Of a DNA stretch of 64,000 bases, positions 12,208 through 25,600 are shown in pieces. Numbering within the stretch: the first letter of the stretch is position 1; each line of letters opens with the position of its first letter. The notes beneath the pieces are model-generated. The model was not told the origin of the DNA. It saw nothing but the letters and a program-made list of their open reading frames with translations, and ran no database searches. The DNA is from Nageia nagi (Eukaryota; Pinophyta), in NCBI GenBank assembly GCA_050084985.1, contig JBITNC010000002.1, positions 5,890,001 through 5,954,000 of the forward strand, given 5' to 3'. The translations under genes and the position numbers were made by a program.

Positions 12208-13842
12208 TCCATATCCTAAAGAAAAGTTTGATGGTAATTATAACTATGATGTCATCCAAGTTCATAAAGAAGTTGATTGCTACAAAATGAAAAGAGAAAA
12301 AAAGAATAAAGGTAATGGAAATGTAAAAAACTTCAAAGGAAAGAAGAATATTCAAGTTGATTTTGCTACGATGCTTTACTCTATATCTTGCACTTTTTTA
12401 TCTAATTATATGGTTGACTCTGGTTGCACTAATCACCTATGTTTTGAAAAGGAAAAGTTTGAGAACTTTCACAAGTATAAAAAAGATGCAGTTGTGATAG
12501 GTGATAACTCTACCCTTGAAGTCCTAGGAATTGGAAGTGTGTTGATTTATGGGAAGGTTCTTGATAATGTGCTCTATGTTCCTAAATTTAGGATGAACCT
12601 TCTCTCCGTAATCCAAGTTGCTAGAAAAGGGTACTCTTTTGAGTTTGACTCTCAATTCTAACGCATTAAGAAAGGACTTGCCACTATGGTTAAAGTAAAG
12701 CATGATCTTTACATTGTGGATCAAGTTCCAACAAAGATGTGTTTTACTACAAATATGTGTTCTAAAGGCAATCTTTGACATCAATATTTAGATAACCTTA
12801 ACCACAAGATTATTCAAGTCATGAAATACCAAGAACTTGTGAAAGGTTTACCTTCAATTTCTTCTTTAGTTAGTTTATGGAAGAAGTGCATTCTTAGCAA
12901 GATGCATAGATAAAATTTTGAAAAAGATAAGGCAACAAGAGCATCTCAACCTCTTCAACTTATGCATTCAAATTTGATGGTCCGTTTAAGACTAAATTAC
13001 TTAGAGGAGCATCTTATATCTTGACGTTTATTAATGACTTTAGTAGAATGACCTTTGAGTATCTATTTAAGCACAAAGATTAAACCTTTGAAAGTTTAAA
13101 GATTTTTAAGGCCTTTGTTGAGAATCAAACTGACCTTAAAATCAAGATGTTAAGATCAGATAATGGAGTAGAATATAATATTAATGAGTTCAATGTCTAT
13201 TACTAAGTATGGAATCAAGAGGTAGCTTACAATTCCATACACTCCTTAATAGAATGGTGTTACTGAATGAAAAAATAGGATAATTATGAAGATGGCTAGA
13301 TGCATGTTGGATAATATTCCTAGTTTCTTATGGGGTGAAGCTATGAGCACTACTATTTACACCTTGAATAGGTGTCCCACAAAAGCCATTCAGGGTAAAA
13401 CTCCTTTTGAGGTATGGTCAAGAAGAAAACCTAACATTTCTCACCTTAGGCTATTTGGTTATGAAGCATTCTCTTACATTATTTTTGAGAAAAAAAAGTT
13501 AGATAAAAAAAAGCTAAAAAATGCATCTTTGTGGGTTATGAAAATTAGCATAGAGGCTATAGGCTCTACTCTCTATCTTGCAAAGTCATGTTTGTTTCAA
13601 AGGTTGTAAAGTTTAATGAACTTCTTAAAGAATCTGCTTCTAATGACGATGTTGATGATCCAAAGGACTCTTCAGTTGCACCTAACTGGTTCGATATTGA
13701 TATAAACAAGTCATCTCAGGAACAAAATTCTCCAACACAAAGGGTAATAAGGAGCATGACCTTGAACAAATCCATAGTTGCTAAGATTGACAATAAGCAT
13801 GAGCCCTTAACCTTCAAAGAAACTTTTAAGCACAAGTGCTAG
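12208..13842 (+). pseudogene. Copia protease and integrase (degraded)
   Basis: The aspartic protease active site appears as YMVDSGCTNHL near 12405-12435, with the conserved downstream block VLYVPKFRMNLLSV near 12570-12610. A stop ends that frame at 12661. The GAG-pre-integrase and integrase follow in several frames: QPLQLMHSNL with the FINDFSRMTFEYLF region near 13030, LRSDNGVEY near 13149-13175, and the C-terminal part at 13286-13520 (NRCPTKAIQGKTPFEVW, HLRLFGYEAF). The order and motifs are those of Copia pol. Stops and frameshifts make it non-functional. Confidence 0.88.
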
Positions 13843-15347
13843 ATGGAAGCCATGAAAGAGAAGTATGAGGTGCTTATGAAAAATAAAACTTGAGATTTAG
13901 TTCCTTATCGTAATAAGAAGAATATGATTAGTAATAAGTGAATCTTCAAGGTCAAGTTCAATTCTGTTGGAGATATTGAGAAATACAAGGTAAGGTTAGT
14001 AGCCAAAGCTTTTGCTCAGAAATACGATGTAGATTATAAGAAAACCTTTGCTCCCATAGCAATGATGCCTACTGTGAGAATTATCCTTGCTCTTTTTGTA
14101 GCTCAAAGATGGAAATTTTTTCAACTTGACATCAAGAGTGCATTTCTCAATGGTGATTATATGTGAGAATCTTCATGAATCAACTAGAAGGGTTCTTTAT
14201 GGAAGGCAAAGAGTCCTTTGTGTGCAAGCTAAAGAAGTCATTATATGGACTTAAGAAAGCACCCTAGAGCTTGGTATAGGAATATTTTAAGGTATTTTGC
14301 AAATATTGGTTTTTCAAGTGTTTTTTTAACTTCGATCTATATGTGCTCAATCAAGAAAAAGATGTGGTCTTGATTCTCCTTTATGTGGATGATCTTCTAA
14401 TAACTAGGAATAATGAAGAAATCATTCAAGAGTGCATATCCAAACTTAAGGTAACATTTGAGATAATTGATCTTAGTCTCTTACACTACTATCTTGGAAT
14501 GCAAGTGTATTAATATAAGGATTCTACTTATCTCAGTCAATCTAAATATACATCAAACATATTACAGAAGTTTGGAATGAAGGAATGTAGATATGTTGCG
14601 ATCCTAGTCTCTCTTAAAATCATTATTTCTCTGAGCTCCAACTCTTAGTTAGCTTATGTTATAGCTTACAGGTAATTAATTGGTAATCTTTTATATTTGA
14701 TTATTTCTAAGCCAGATATTACCTTTACAATGAATCTAATGGTTTGATTCATGCAAAAACCATATGTTGAGCACCTCAATGCTATTAAACATATCTCGAG
14801 GAATGTTGCAAGGATAAAAGATCTTACTCTCAAATATTCCAAGTTACCCTCGTTTGTTCTCTCAGGGTTCTTAGATTCTAACTATGGGGGAGATAGAGAT
14901 GATAGGAAATCAACCTCTACGTATGTGTTTAGTATTGGTTCAGGTGCTATCTCTTAGGCTTCCAAGAAGCAGCCTACTATTTCTCTTTCCACCATAAGAG
15001 CTGAATATCGTGCCATGTCTGTTGCAGCCTAAAAAGCCATTTGACTAAGGAATCTTCTAAAAGAAATTGAGTATAAGCAAGATGGTTCATCTTTGATTTC
15101 TTCAAATAATCAATCGATGATCTCTTTGGCTAAGAATCATTTGTTCCATTAGAGAACAAAACATATGAAAATCTAAGCATATTTTTTTAGGATGAAGGTT
15201 CTTGATGGCATCATACACCTAGAGTATTGTCCATCCACCTTGAACTCCGTTGATTTGTTCACCAAGCCCCTCCCGGAAGCTCAATTCTATAAGCTTAAGG
15301 ATACCATCAGATTGGTGAAGTTGCCCTTAAGGGGGAGTGAAGTTTGA
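13843..15347 (+). pseudogene. Copia reverse transcriptase and RNase H (degraded)
   Basis: From 13843 the plus strand encodes a Copia RT with KYKVRLVAKAFAQ, QLDIKSAFLNG (about 14125-14152), SLYGLKKAP and the catalytic box LLYVDDLLIT (about 14376-14402), which is intact. RNase H follows: DSNYGGDRDDRKSTSTYVFS (14870-14930), AEYRAMSVAA (about 15000) and the terminal VDLFTKPLPEAQF (about 15250-15290). It ends in PLRGSEV with a stop, overlapping the purine-rich AAGGGGGAGTG that in many Copia elements serves as polypurine tract. Several stops and at least two frameshifts are present. Confidence 0.9.
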
Positions 15348-16058
15348 ATTCTTATGTTGAATTCATGTTTGTGATGACAACTTCACCCTTAGGAGAATTT
15401 TGTGTTGTATAATGTTGATTTTATTGTACACCTTTGTGGTAAGTTCGCTTTGCATGAGGAACTTGTGCAAATTTTTAAAATAAAAGATTGGCCAATCTAG
15501 CACTGTTTAGCTATCCATGTGTGAGGAACTTTTATGTATTTTTTGATATTATTTAGTTATCCATATGTGAGAAACTTGTATGTGCATGCTCTATTTTGTA
15601 ATGATAATCAACACATGTTTTATATACAACAAGTGACTATGAGTTTTGGCTTGGCATCTTCGTGATGACTTATAGTGCGCCATTGATCAGTTCATGATAG
15701 CATTTGTTTGATTCATCTATCTTTGTTGATATGAATATGTTGCATCTAACTGATATTGTTATTTGAGTTGCTTATGACCTACAAGTTCCTTTGAGATCAC
15801 AGGTTACTTACTTTGGTTATGCAGGCTCCTAGATACTCTTCATGATTTTCAGTTGGATGACTACTGCATGTACATTGAAATCGATTGTGGTTAATGATTG
15901 TATTTGGTAAAGTAGTGAATCTCAAACTAAATTTTGCTTAATTAACAAATATGTGAAATGTTCTCATCTTCGGTTGTATCTGTTTGGAGCAGAACTCTCT
16001 TACTTTCGCTCTTTCTTTTCTCTTATTCGCTCTATCCCAATATTGCATTAAAGGTGAG
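15348..16058 (+). other. Non-coding tail between Copia pol and 3' LTR
   Basis: These 0.7 kb separate the end of RNase H from the 3' LTR. No gene is seen. Two imperfect copies of a phrase like TTTAGCTATCCATGTGTGAG lie around 15500-15575. Copia elements usually place the LTR directly after the polypurine tract, so this tail is an addition. Confidence 0.65.
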
Positions 16059-16558
16059 TGTTGGAATGTATAATGCATTATTGTAAAGGTTTACATAATT
16101 CCTCTTTGTAAATTCACTAATACTTAAGGGTATCATTAGATACCTTAAGTTTTTGAGTGAATATGATAATGTAACTTGTCCTACACTCCATGTCATGGGC
16201 ATGCCCCGTGGGTAAAAGGATGTGCATGTCATGCTTTTGTACATTGGATAAAAGGGTGATCCAAAGAGGGATTTTGGCCTATAAATAAAAGGCTCCCTCT
16301 TTCTAATCATACACCAATTTGTGAAGAAAAGTTATGTTAGATAATAGTGTTTAAGAGTTAAGATTAGGAGAATTGTAAGAGAGTTATCTTTGTGAATGAA
16401 GTAAGATCTTGTTAATGGATGTACTCCTAGTTGGAGGAACCATTTTATTTCTTGAGTCATTTTGTGAGATTGTCTATGCTTGAGTTTTTGATGTTAAAGT
16501 GAGCATACATGTGATCCTGTTCGTTTTGGATTGTATTCTTTATAGTTCAATCCCTTCA
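16059..16558 (+). repeat. 3' LTR of Copia element
   Basis: It begins TGTTGGAATG and ends CCCTTCA, aligned with 8193-8691. The target duplication TGTAG follows at 16559-16563. Confidence 0.93.
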
Positions 16559-16879
16559 TGTAGGGCCTATCAAAATTTGTCTAGACAAGAAGAGAAAATA
16601 TATCAATTAAGTATTTGAATTATTATTTCTCATATAATTAAGTTGTATAATAAAATTGTCAAGCTTGTTTTGATTGTCTTCATTTAAGAATTTGTGGATT
16701 AATCTTTAATATCAAATACCTTTGTAGGTTTCTCTTATATTTTTGTAGAGTGGGCAAATACTTAATTGATATATATTTACTTATGGACAAATCCCACAAA
16801 TCAAGGGGTTTAGAAGCACCTTAAAAGACTTACGTATCTATCTATGGTGTTATTACCATTTTTATGAATATAAGTGAAT

Positions 16880-17430
16880 TTTGATGGGCAACTAATAAGC
16901 TTGTTTAGTTCTTATCCAAAATTATTTTTAATTCGATCTTCTAAGGTTTGAGAAAACTCGTTATTGAGGATAGAATCTTCATCAAGCCAAAAAGAGTTAG
17001 TGTTGCTAAAACAATTGGTAATAATACTTTGCATGCAACTATTTCAAGCATCAAAATCCAAGTAGAACTATCTCCCACTTTTGTTTAAAGTGGACAATAT
17101 CATCATTAAAGTTTCAAAAGGAAAAATCATTATCTAGTTTATATTTTGTATAAAATGTTGAATTGCTTAAGGGTAAAATAGCATATAGTAAAAAATATAT
17201 ATTTATCATTATTATTTAATTCAAACCACATAAATTTGTTATTTGAGACACTCTTGAATAACTTAAAGGATTGAGCTAGGTAAGATTTGTAAGAGAAAGC
17301 TACCTTGCCAAGACCTCTACCAATATGCCTTTTGTTCCAAATAGGTGATAAATTTAATTCATTCATACTAAAGAAACAATTTTTATCAAGTTCCCAAGTT
17401 TTAGTGAAAAAAAAATATCTACATTATGGG
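16880..17430 (-). pseudogene. LINE endonuclease (EEP-type) fragment
   Basis: On the minus strand, frames at about 17420-17140 read NELNLSPIWNKRHIGRGLG and later FFTICYFTLKQFNILYK. After a frame change come NDDIVHFKQKWEIVLLG and FDA with an NSCMQS-like end, resembling the conserved GDFNART region of LINE apurinic endonucleases. Stops and shifts break the frame. It lies on the same strand as the LINE RT at 3300-4760, with the order EN then RT when read on the minus strand, so both could be one LINE separated by later insertions. Confidence 0.6.
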
Positions 17431-18560
17431 GAATCGAACTTAATTAACACACCCAACACAGGGATTGGAACTCAGGACTTGCCAGTGACTATTCCATAGA
17501 AGTACCCTAAACTTTGATTGTTATTCTTGTTTACTCTTTAAGATTTCATCTTTATGATTTTTAATGAATGTTATTTTTCATCTTTTTGGCTTCTTTCATT
17601 TTTTGAATTTCTTACCTAAGGACAACTAGGATTGAACTAGGAAAACCATTTTCACCAAATCTCCTACATTATCTTCAAGTTTACATGAAATTAAAGAATT
17701 GTGCTTTTAGCATCACTAAATACATCAATTAACACATCACATGGTCTTTGATTCCCTCTTTCTCAATTAAGAGTTCACTCACACCAACTCCATATCAAAA
17801 CAAACCATAATATCCTTAAAGACAAGCATAAATGCAACAAAAGATTGAAGAGCATTTTATATTCATTTACCCCATCTACTATGAAATTTGATTAGATTCT
17901 TTGATTATTCAAAAGTGCCCATACTTTGAAATCATGGATGAATTACAAAAATAAAAAATGTATCACAATTTATATCAAATAAGCCACCTACCTTAGAAAG
18001 TGATCACTAGTAGATCCTACAGTACAAATTTCAAACTTATCACATCTTTTTTTCAACCATAAGAAGATACCAATCGAAAACATAAACTGATCCTTGAAAA
18101 CTTTGGAAGGGGTACTCGTCAATGCATTGCTACTAAACCCATTACGATTACTTCCTCTCGTTGTAATATCATGAGCTTCTTTCCAACGTCAAATGTTGGG
18201 GAAGCCCCTTGACTCTCCATATACAAATTTTTTACCTCATCTACATTTGCTGAATTGACACATTTTCTATCTACTTCTCACTCTTACATATTGAAGTCAT
18301 ATTATATGCTCCCAATTTTAGTAATTGCGTAAACATTTATTTCATTATAAATGTAAAATCTACCAATTAAAACTATAACTTTGGTAATTAATTAATTGAT
18401 GAACATAATTCTTCATGTGACTCAAGGTTTAAGGGTAAAAGGATGTTGACTATCTTAAATTTGATTCGGATCCACTAATAGATATAATAACTCTTGATCG
18501 ACTTGCATATCTTGGAGGATTCAATTAGGATCGTTAACTAGGTGATCCATAATTCAGCAT
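17431..18560. other. No gene seen
   Basis: AT-rich sequence with only short open frames and no repeat structure that I could define. Confidence 0.5.
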
Positions 18561-18564
18561 TAGG

Positions 18565-19191
18565 TTAGCAATATTCTTGTGTGGAAGGATTTAACCTAAG
18601 ATCCACAAAATCAATCCATGCATCCATTTCATGCAGAACATCAATATGAATCATCCAATATAACATGTAAAGCAATCCATAAACTAACACACTACCATTA
18701 CCATGCTGTAAAGGAACATATGGCCAATTGCTCAACTTCAAGATCTTGAATTCCATACTACATAAACGGGGGCTCATCATAGTTGCAAAACTCAAAAAAA
18801 TCATATGAATGACATACCTACCAAAACAAATTATTCCAAAAGACCCATTACAAATATATATTTTTTTAAATTGCATACCTGATACTTAGATTAACTTTTT
18901 GATGTTTTCGGAACTACAGTACTTACAATTACACATTTTAGTGCCATCAATTGTGATTGGGATTATGCTTGTTTGTACTTGCAACAATCTCTGTCTCATG
19001 ATATTGTAATAGCCTTCAATAATAAAACAGATCATTTGAAAAATCAAGCCACAGTTTGACAGTGTAAACATTAGAAATGAATGGTTCGTTATTTGAAACA
19101 TTGAAAGGTGGTATGGAATCAATGGTTGTAAGCAGCCAGGAGAATGAGATAATTTTAAGATCTTTAATAGAAAACTTTTGATTAAATACAA
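18565..19191 (-). other. Two adjoining open frames, not recognised
   Basis: Minus-strand frames 18886-19191 (101 aa) and 18565-18876 (103 aa) are in line with each other, separated by one stop. Phrases such as GSVLVYGLLYMLYW and LHEMDAWIDFVDLR faintly recall the beta-propeller part of plant F-box/kelch proteins, but no repeat or F-box is seen and no intact start context exists. They lie 0.4 kb beyond the stop codon of the SAWADEE gene on the same strand, so part could instead be its 3' untranslated or downstream sequence. A decayed gene fragment is possible. Confidence 0.25.
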
Positions 19192-19562
19192 ACTCGTATC
19201 ATCGACAGAATAAAAAAACCCTAATTAATATCAGATGCATCATCAAGGGAAGGAAAAACATAGGTTACGCTCAAATGTCTGCAGAATGAAGACGAGCATC
19301 TATTCAATAGCTTCTTCAGAAAGGCTTACAAAAACGGTCTTAACATTCTTTAATATGAAATTGTCCTCCATTCAACTCATTCTGTATTGTCCATACACAT
19401 TTACAAATTAGAATAATGTGCCTGAATGTTGACAATTCTCACAACTATGCAAGGGACAATATGGACTTATTACCAAATTTAATCCAGGGAAGCCCTTCTC
19501 AAGTGAGGCACCCTCACATCCAGAATTGTGTTTCTTTATCAATCACAATACAACAATAGAAA
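19192..19562 (-). other. Downstream (3' UTR) region of the SAWADEE gene
   Basis: Sequence directly 3' of the stop codon at 19563-19565. No other coding signal is visible. A clear AATAAA on the minus strand was not found in the first 350 bases, so the transcript end is unknown. Confidence 0.4.
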
Positions 19563-19607
19563 TCAAACTTCTGGCCGCCGATAAATCCTTCGGAGGGCCA
19601 CTCTTTC
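19563..19607 (-). CDS. SHH-like gene, last exon
   Basis: Forty-five bases encode [14 protein letters not shown] and the stop codon (19563-19565). The acceptor CAG lies at 19608-19610. The LRR..RRP ending is typical of the SAWADEE C-terminus. Phase 0 from the previous exon. Confidence 0.93.
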   Translation of the reverse strand, partial: ERVALRRIYRRPEV

Positions 19608-22600
19608 CTGTAAATAAATGCGAGTATATTATTTTTTTTAAGCTTTTGCAGTCAAAATGGACCTAAACAAGCTATACTCGTAATTTTTTCATGCATTTGA
19701 ATGTAAAGAGTGTTATATACCTCTTCTTTGTCATATTCATACCGAACCAAAAACCTGCATCGACAACCTCTTACATCATGCCGCTTTCTCTGGACGTCCA
19801 TAACAAGGGCATCCAAGTAGATTGCTTGCTCACGACCTTCCTGGTATCATGTTAGAGATATCAAATTACTAACAACGCTTTATTTACAAGATAAGTTAGC
19901 ATAGATTAATAAGCTAAGAGGCCAAAGAAGCATAAATGAATTGGAAAGTATTGATACCCGAAAACAAAGTATAGTATCTCCTGGATTGATAGAAGTACAT
20001 TCAGATGGCTCACATGCAAGAGATCGTTGGCGAACGGCATTTCTAACATTAACCCACTCATCTTCCTCCGAACCAAATCCAGCATACCTCACACGGACTT
20101 CCTGATAGAAAAAACAGACATTGGTTACAGTCCAAACATAAAAATACTGTAATCATCCATAAATCAATTTGATAGTGAATTAACCTTAACAAGTATTTTA
20201 AACTAACTCCAAAGTTTCTTAAGCCCACAAGATGCTCAAATCTATACAAATTCATGTCACTGTCAATAATTGCTTCCAAATTGCAGTGTGTAAAATTATG
20301 TGTGTGGAAGCATGTTGATTGGCAATATGCAATTTATCCCTATTGAATTTAACTTTAGAAAATCAGATACCATCAGGTAGAATGTGAAAGAGATTTTACT
20401 TCCTGTGTCAGTTATAAATCGATGATAAGAACCCCTGAAAGTTCAACATGTGGCAGTTAGCTGCCTCCTAACCAGTGCTTTGCTTAGAGATGCATAATTT
20501 AATGTCTTTATACAATCTCTTTTTAGACCAACTTCTTTATTTGCTTCGATAATTTCGAGTATTACAGTTACCTCTTACAACATTTTTTGTATTTTCCTCA
20601 CTGCTCTTGGATTTCCTTTTGGTTATTAATGGAAATTTCGTCACATTTTTATTAGATGTAAATATCACATGGAGGCCACCCAAGCAAGTAGTAATAGCTC
20701 AATCCTGTGTAGCTGAAATCTGTTTCCAGTTTCTGAGGGTTAGCTTTTCTTTTAGGGCAATGTTTTTTTTGTTTTGTTTCTTTCAATCAGATAAATTGTG
20801 GGTTTTAAAAAACAGGGTCCCAAAACCTGCATTTACATGTTTAGAGATATAGCTGTTACAATTTTTTTACAAAACATGCTGCAGAAGTCCTTTTAGGGCA
20901 ATGGTGGTATGGAAATACACCACAAAAATGTTTCAGGAAGGGTTAAAAATGCAAGAAACGGTTGTTTCGAATCACTTCTGGGAACAAGAAATACCCTATT
21001 TGTCTCGAGTCATGTCAAAAAGATTGGGATTTCTGACCTTTTAAAAATATTTTTCTTTTCGTTCTTGAAGGTGCACATGTGAGAAGACAAATAAGAGAAT
21101 TGGAACTTGGAATTACAGAAATCTGGATGGAGAGTAGGAACCACAGACCTCCAGTCCAATCATAAATATGTAACCATGATCAACAACTGACCAGAAGTCA
21201 ACTCGTTACAATCTTACCCATTTCAGTCCTCAACCGCACACAACCACCCATGTGGCATGGATGGAAAACTTGCAAAAAGACGAAGGGTGATTCTTATTTG
21301 ATTTGTTACTTTTGCAATGTCTTATCCTTGAAATTTGATGGTCAAATGCTTAGTCATAAGGGAAAGAAACCCTCCACATGCTAGATATGGCTGACTTTTG
21401 GAATCCAGATATTGACCGAGAGAGATGGTGAAAACTTGGGCTATTTCTTAAGACTTTAAATATGGATCCATTTCACCCCTCAAAATTGCACTCGTACATG
21501 AAGATGTTCTAAAAGGAGAGAGAAAATTTCACCTTTTGCATGTGTTTTTCGCTAAATGAGGCAATAATTCATGCATATGAAAGCGTTTTGAGACCCTTTG
21601 CATGTACATTTCATCAATCTCCATGTAGCACTGCAATTAGGTTTTGCTTGCTCAGGCTCTATCTTTGAAAAAGATCTATATTCGTTCAAGAGGGATAAAT
21701 TTTGGGCAATTCTAATCATCTTAACAGGATGCCAAAATTATAATGAATGCAAATAAATGACTGACTCCAACCGTGAGCATAAATTGTGGGTAGTGATGTC
21801 AAAGACAAAAGATTGCTAGAGCATCTACGCTTGTGGTGATTGTTCAGCCAGCACAATGCCCCTCAAAAAACTTTGACTCTTGCAACCCACAGCAGGGTCA
21901 AGGGCAAGCACCCCTCTAGTGTCTAAGGGCTATGCCACGTCTTGTCCATAACCAATTTGTGATTTGTAAGGGTCACTTAACCATAATTTATAAATATTGG
22001 ATAAGCATCTACACTTTTCTGCAGAATCTTACCCTTAAAAGTCTGTTGTGTACACCGTACTTATCCTCCTAATCTGAATATGGATTTAACCTAGGTCACA
22101 AAACACAAGAATGAACTTTGAATGGATTCTAGACAAAGTAGAGACAATGGATTCGAGAATAAACACAATCACCATGAAACAAGAGAACAAGCAAGTTTGG
22201 GAATACGGTAAAACTGAGTAAGCTTGAGAAGGTTGTATACAACTCAAAAATTATGGAAAACCCCATATACTTGCCTATCAGCTGTCTCATAGTCCTTTAT
22301 GCACTCCTATGCTACATCTTATTTATGTTCTATGCAAGAGAGATGACCCTTGGGATTCATAAGGTGGTGTTTTGGGAATCTAATGATGTTTCATATACTC
22401 AGAAAAGTTAATTTGTAACCGAAGCATCATCTTCCCACATTCTTGTTGGCATGAGGACTGCCAACTGTCTGAGACTCTGAAGTAGCCTGTTCGTGGACAT
22501 TTGGTGAGCTAGTTCATCTTTGTTGGCCCACTCTAATTTCTTAGGAAAGACATATTCTTGGGGCTGCACCTGGACAGTAACAGAGGCTAATGTATCCTTG

Positions 22601-25600
22601 AGAAAAGGACATTAGTTTTCAAGTGCATGGTTGAAAGATGTTGTTGAGTTTCTATGTTCAGATCTCCTTTTCTTGGAAAACAATGAACCCCATTGCCCCA
22701 AGTTCATTCATCAAATGTGGGAATTGCTTTCAAATTTGACCTCCATGAACCATTGCCCTTGATGGAAAAACTGCCCAGCCTTGACAGCTCGGCAAGATCA
22801 AATGGAATGAGTTCATGCAAATACAAGTGTTAAGCTGTGTTTGGAAGTCCCAACAGTGGTGGAAAGTGAGGCTTTAACAACTCCGCATTGACGATTGGTC
22901 AAAGTCCCAAGTAAGATGGAAGATTTAGCTCAAGAACACTCTTTCCGACTTGCTTGGTGATGATATACGAGCCATGGCAAAGTGGGAAGAGTCCGTGCAT
23001 GTAGTCCATCCAATCACTATGTTTGCAAGTGAATCCATATTTAATCTCCAACTTTGAATTGGAATTCATGAGGCATCCAACATATGTCATGCCTTTGTTC
23101 TTCATATTGGACTTCCTATTAAATATGTTGAATTTGTTCCACAAACTTCATTGCCTACCATGCATCTTTGTGAACATGTCATGATCCTTCATGGAATCGA
23201 AGAGGAATAGCATGTTCCATGGGAGTCAGACATTGAAAATCAAAGCAGATTGAAAAAAGACCATGCTTGGTTGAGTTGTAACAAGTTTTATTGCATACCA
23301 AAGTGATTCCATACATAAATGAAAGGAGTTTAGCAATATATATACCATGCTTTTTCGCAAGCAATCATCGTCATGATAACCAGTTCTGAAAATCAATCAA
23401 CAACAAAATAAACACAATCATTACCATACTTTGCAGTTTGCAAACTTAAAAGAAAATCTATGGGGATGTATTCTCCCGACTTGGTTGTTGTCGGCAATGG
23501 TGTGTGAAATCCTTGCTTGAAGTTGGAAGGTTTGGTAGAACACAAATAGTACATGACCTGATGTATCTGTAGATCACTCTTCATCTTAGGCCTACAAAAT
23601 GCTTTTGGAGCATCATCAAGGTCTTCTCCATGCCAAATTGACAAGCTGTTCAACTCAAGTCTGCTTCAAAATCAACTTTTGGTGGGGTTCGTACATGAAG
23701 ATGTCCCATGTGGGAAAGCATGCTATCTTTCAAACAAAAATCTGAAACATGCTTACCTGTGCAAAGTAATTTTTAGATGGCCCAAAAATCAGCATCTTTC
23801 TTGTACATGGTTGTTCAAGAAGAAGTCTCATGGCCACAAGGATCAAGAATGGTGGTGAGAGTTAGAAGTGGCAACTGGCTCAAACAATTAACAACCGTAT
23901 TTGTACTCCCCTTGCGTTTTATAATCAAATGAAACTGCTGGAAGTACGTTGCACATTTTTTGTGTCTCTTCATTTCTTGATTTTTTATGAGAGTGAATGA
24001 ACTGTAGAGGACTGTGATCAGTATGACTAATTGTTTGTTTGCCCAACATGTAGTGTCTCCACTGTTTGTATGCTTGGCAATGACAAAAATCTTTTTGTCA
24101 TATGTTGGATACTTTTATGCTACTTCATTGGAATTCTCATTGTGATATGCACCTAGATGGTCATGTTAAGTAAGGACTGGCGCAAGGGCCGTAAGGCACA
24201 TGTAAGTTTGGGAGAGTAAGAATTAGAGCTAAATGCAAACATTATTTCACCTCAAAATTCTTTTTTTTGCTGTTCACCCTAATGAAATTTGGCTTCTGTA
24301 ATGTACCCTTCTAGGGTTTATGCTAAATATGCACAATTACTCAACACATTTCCGCATTCATTCACAAATTAGGGCATCAATGAACATGCTCATTAACCAT
24401 CCAAAACATGCGTTCAAACTGGAATATAACAGCAGTAGCTAAATCTGATATAAAGCTCTTATAACATGTGAATATGACCAAAACTAGGGCACCAATCAGA
24501 TCTGTTACATAACAGAAATATAGCTCCAAAAGTACTCAATTCGCATACATTCTCATGCACAAAGAAGATATAGGAACATTCATTCACATTAGAGACGCAA
24601 TATGAGAGGCAATATCATCAATAATCAACCAAGAATAAGTGTAGGGCTGTAAGAAGCCTATAACAAGTTCTAGGGCAAAGCCCAAGACTCCGAAATGCTC
24701 AAACTAGACTCCTCAAGGTTGGCACAAGTCCCAAGAAGGCTCCCAAGCTAGGCGCAAGCCTCAAGATGGCTCCCAATGGTTGGCACAAGCTCCCAAGTGG
24801 CAAGAATGGTAGGCACAAGATCTCCAAGAGAGATAGAATTGCAGATGAATCACTTCTAGGCTAGGAAGTAGCCCTAAGCCCTAGAAGGTATAGAAGGGAA
24901 GCATCCCTAAGCTCTAAATGATCCAAGATCAAATGCACAAGATAATGTCTTCAAATGATGTGCTCACTTCCCTTTTATAGAAGTCCAATTCTAATTTGTG
25001 GTTGGCCGATCCAACCTAGAAATGTAAATAACTCTTAATTGACAAATGACTCCTCCTAAGCTGGACATTGGGCAATTAAGGAATAATATATTTCCTTATT
25101 ACAAAACATGGCCCACTTTTATTATTAAATAACAAAGACTCCTAATCTAAATATAATTCACTCCTAAGTGTCACAAACGATACTAAATACAATGTTAATA
25201 AACTGGGTCCTGCATGCGCGATAGTAGAAATCTGGCTTCGGGGGTGAATCTTCAAAAGTCCATATCTTCCCCATGTTCTTGACAAAACCATGTCATGTGA
25301 CCTATCAAAACAATTGGCACGAGATTCTTTATCCATTCTAGAAGACAAATAAACGATCCATGGATTGTGAAGAAAGTTATGCCTTCAACAAGGGTTTTCG
25401 AAATTGGGGACATTAGAAGTCCTCCCTCCTCAAATTCCTTGCTCTCAAGCAATTTCAAATGCATCCCAAAGTGATGCTTGTCTTCATACTTTGTCTTCAA
25501 GTCTACCAAGCAATGCTTGACTCCATAGTTGTCCTCCAAATGTGCTAACCAATTATCAAATACTCTTCAAAACAGTCCTTTGGTGATATCAAGAGGATGC

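Larger units (their letters stand above)
8193..16558 (+). mobile_element. Complete but decayed Copia LTR retrotransposon
   Basis: A full element is bounded by two 499-500 bp LTRs that begin TGTTGGAATG and end CCCTTCA. A 5-bp target-site duplication TGTAG is present at 8188-8192 and 16559-16563. A primer-binding site follows the 5' LTR. Gag, protease, integrase, reverse transcriptase and RNase H come in that order, which is the Copia (Ty1) order. Many in-frame stops and several frameshifts show it is inactive. Unusual features are a 2.7-kb leader between primer-binding site and gag, and a 0.7-kb tail between the end of pol and the 3' LTR. The LTRs differ at roughly one base in fifteen by eye, so the insertion is old. 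Confidence 0.93.
8130..16860. repeat. Foldback (MITE-like) repeat split by a Copia insertion
   Basis: The left part (about 8130-8192) and right part (16564-16860) join across the Copia element into one repeat. It has a direct arm (CCTTTTAAACCC, GGTTTGTAG, GGCCTATCAAAATTTGTC, CAATTAAGTATTTGAAT) and, after a loop of about 85-110 bp, an inverted arm at 16735-16850 (CAAATACTTAATTGATATA, GGACAAATCCCACAAATC). The arms pair over about 100 bp. The Copia element inserted in the middle of the direct arm and duplicated TGTAG. Confidence 0.65.

Noticed and set aside
18565-19191. Possible F-box/kelch gene downstream of the SHH-like gene
   Set aside because: Only a faint resemblance in two short phrases, no F-box, no repeat structure and a stop between the frames. 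Kept only as an unrecognised feature of low confidence.
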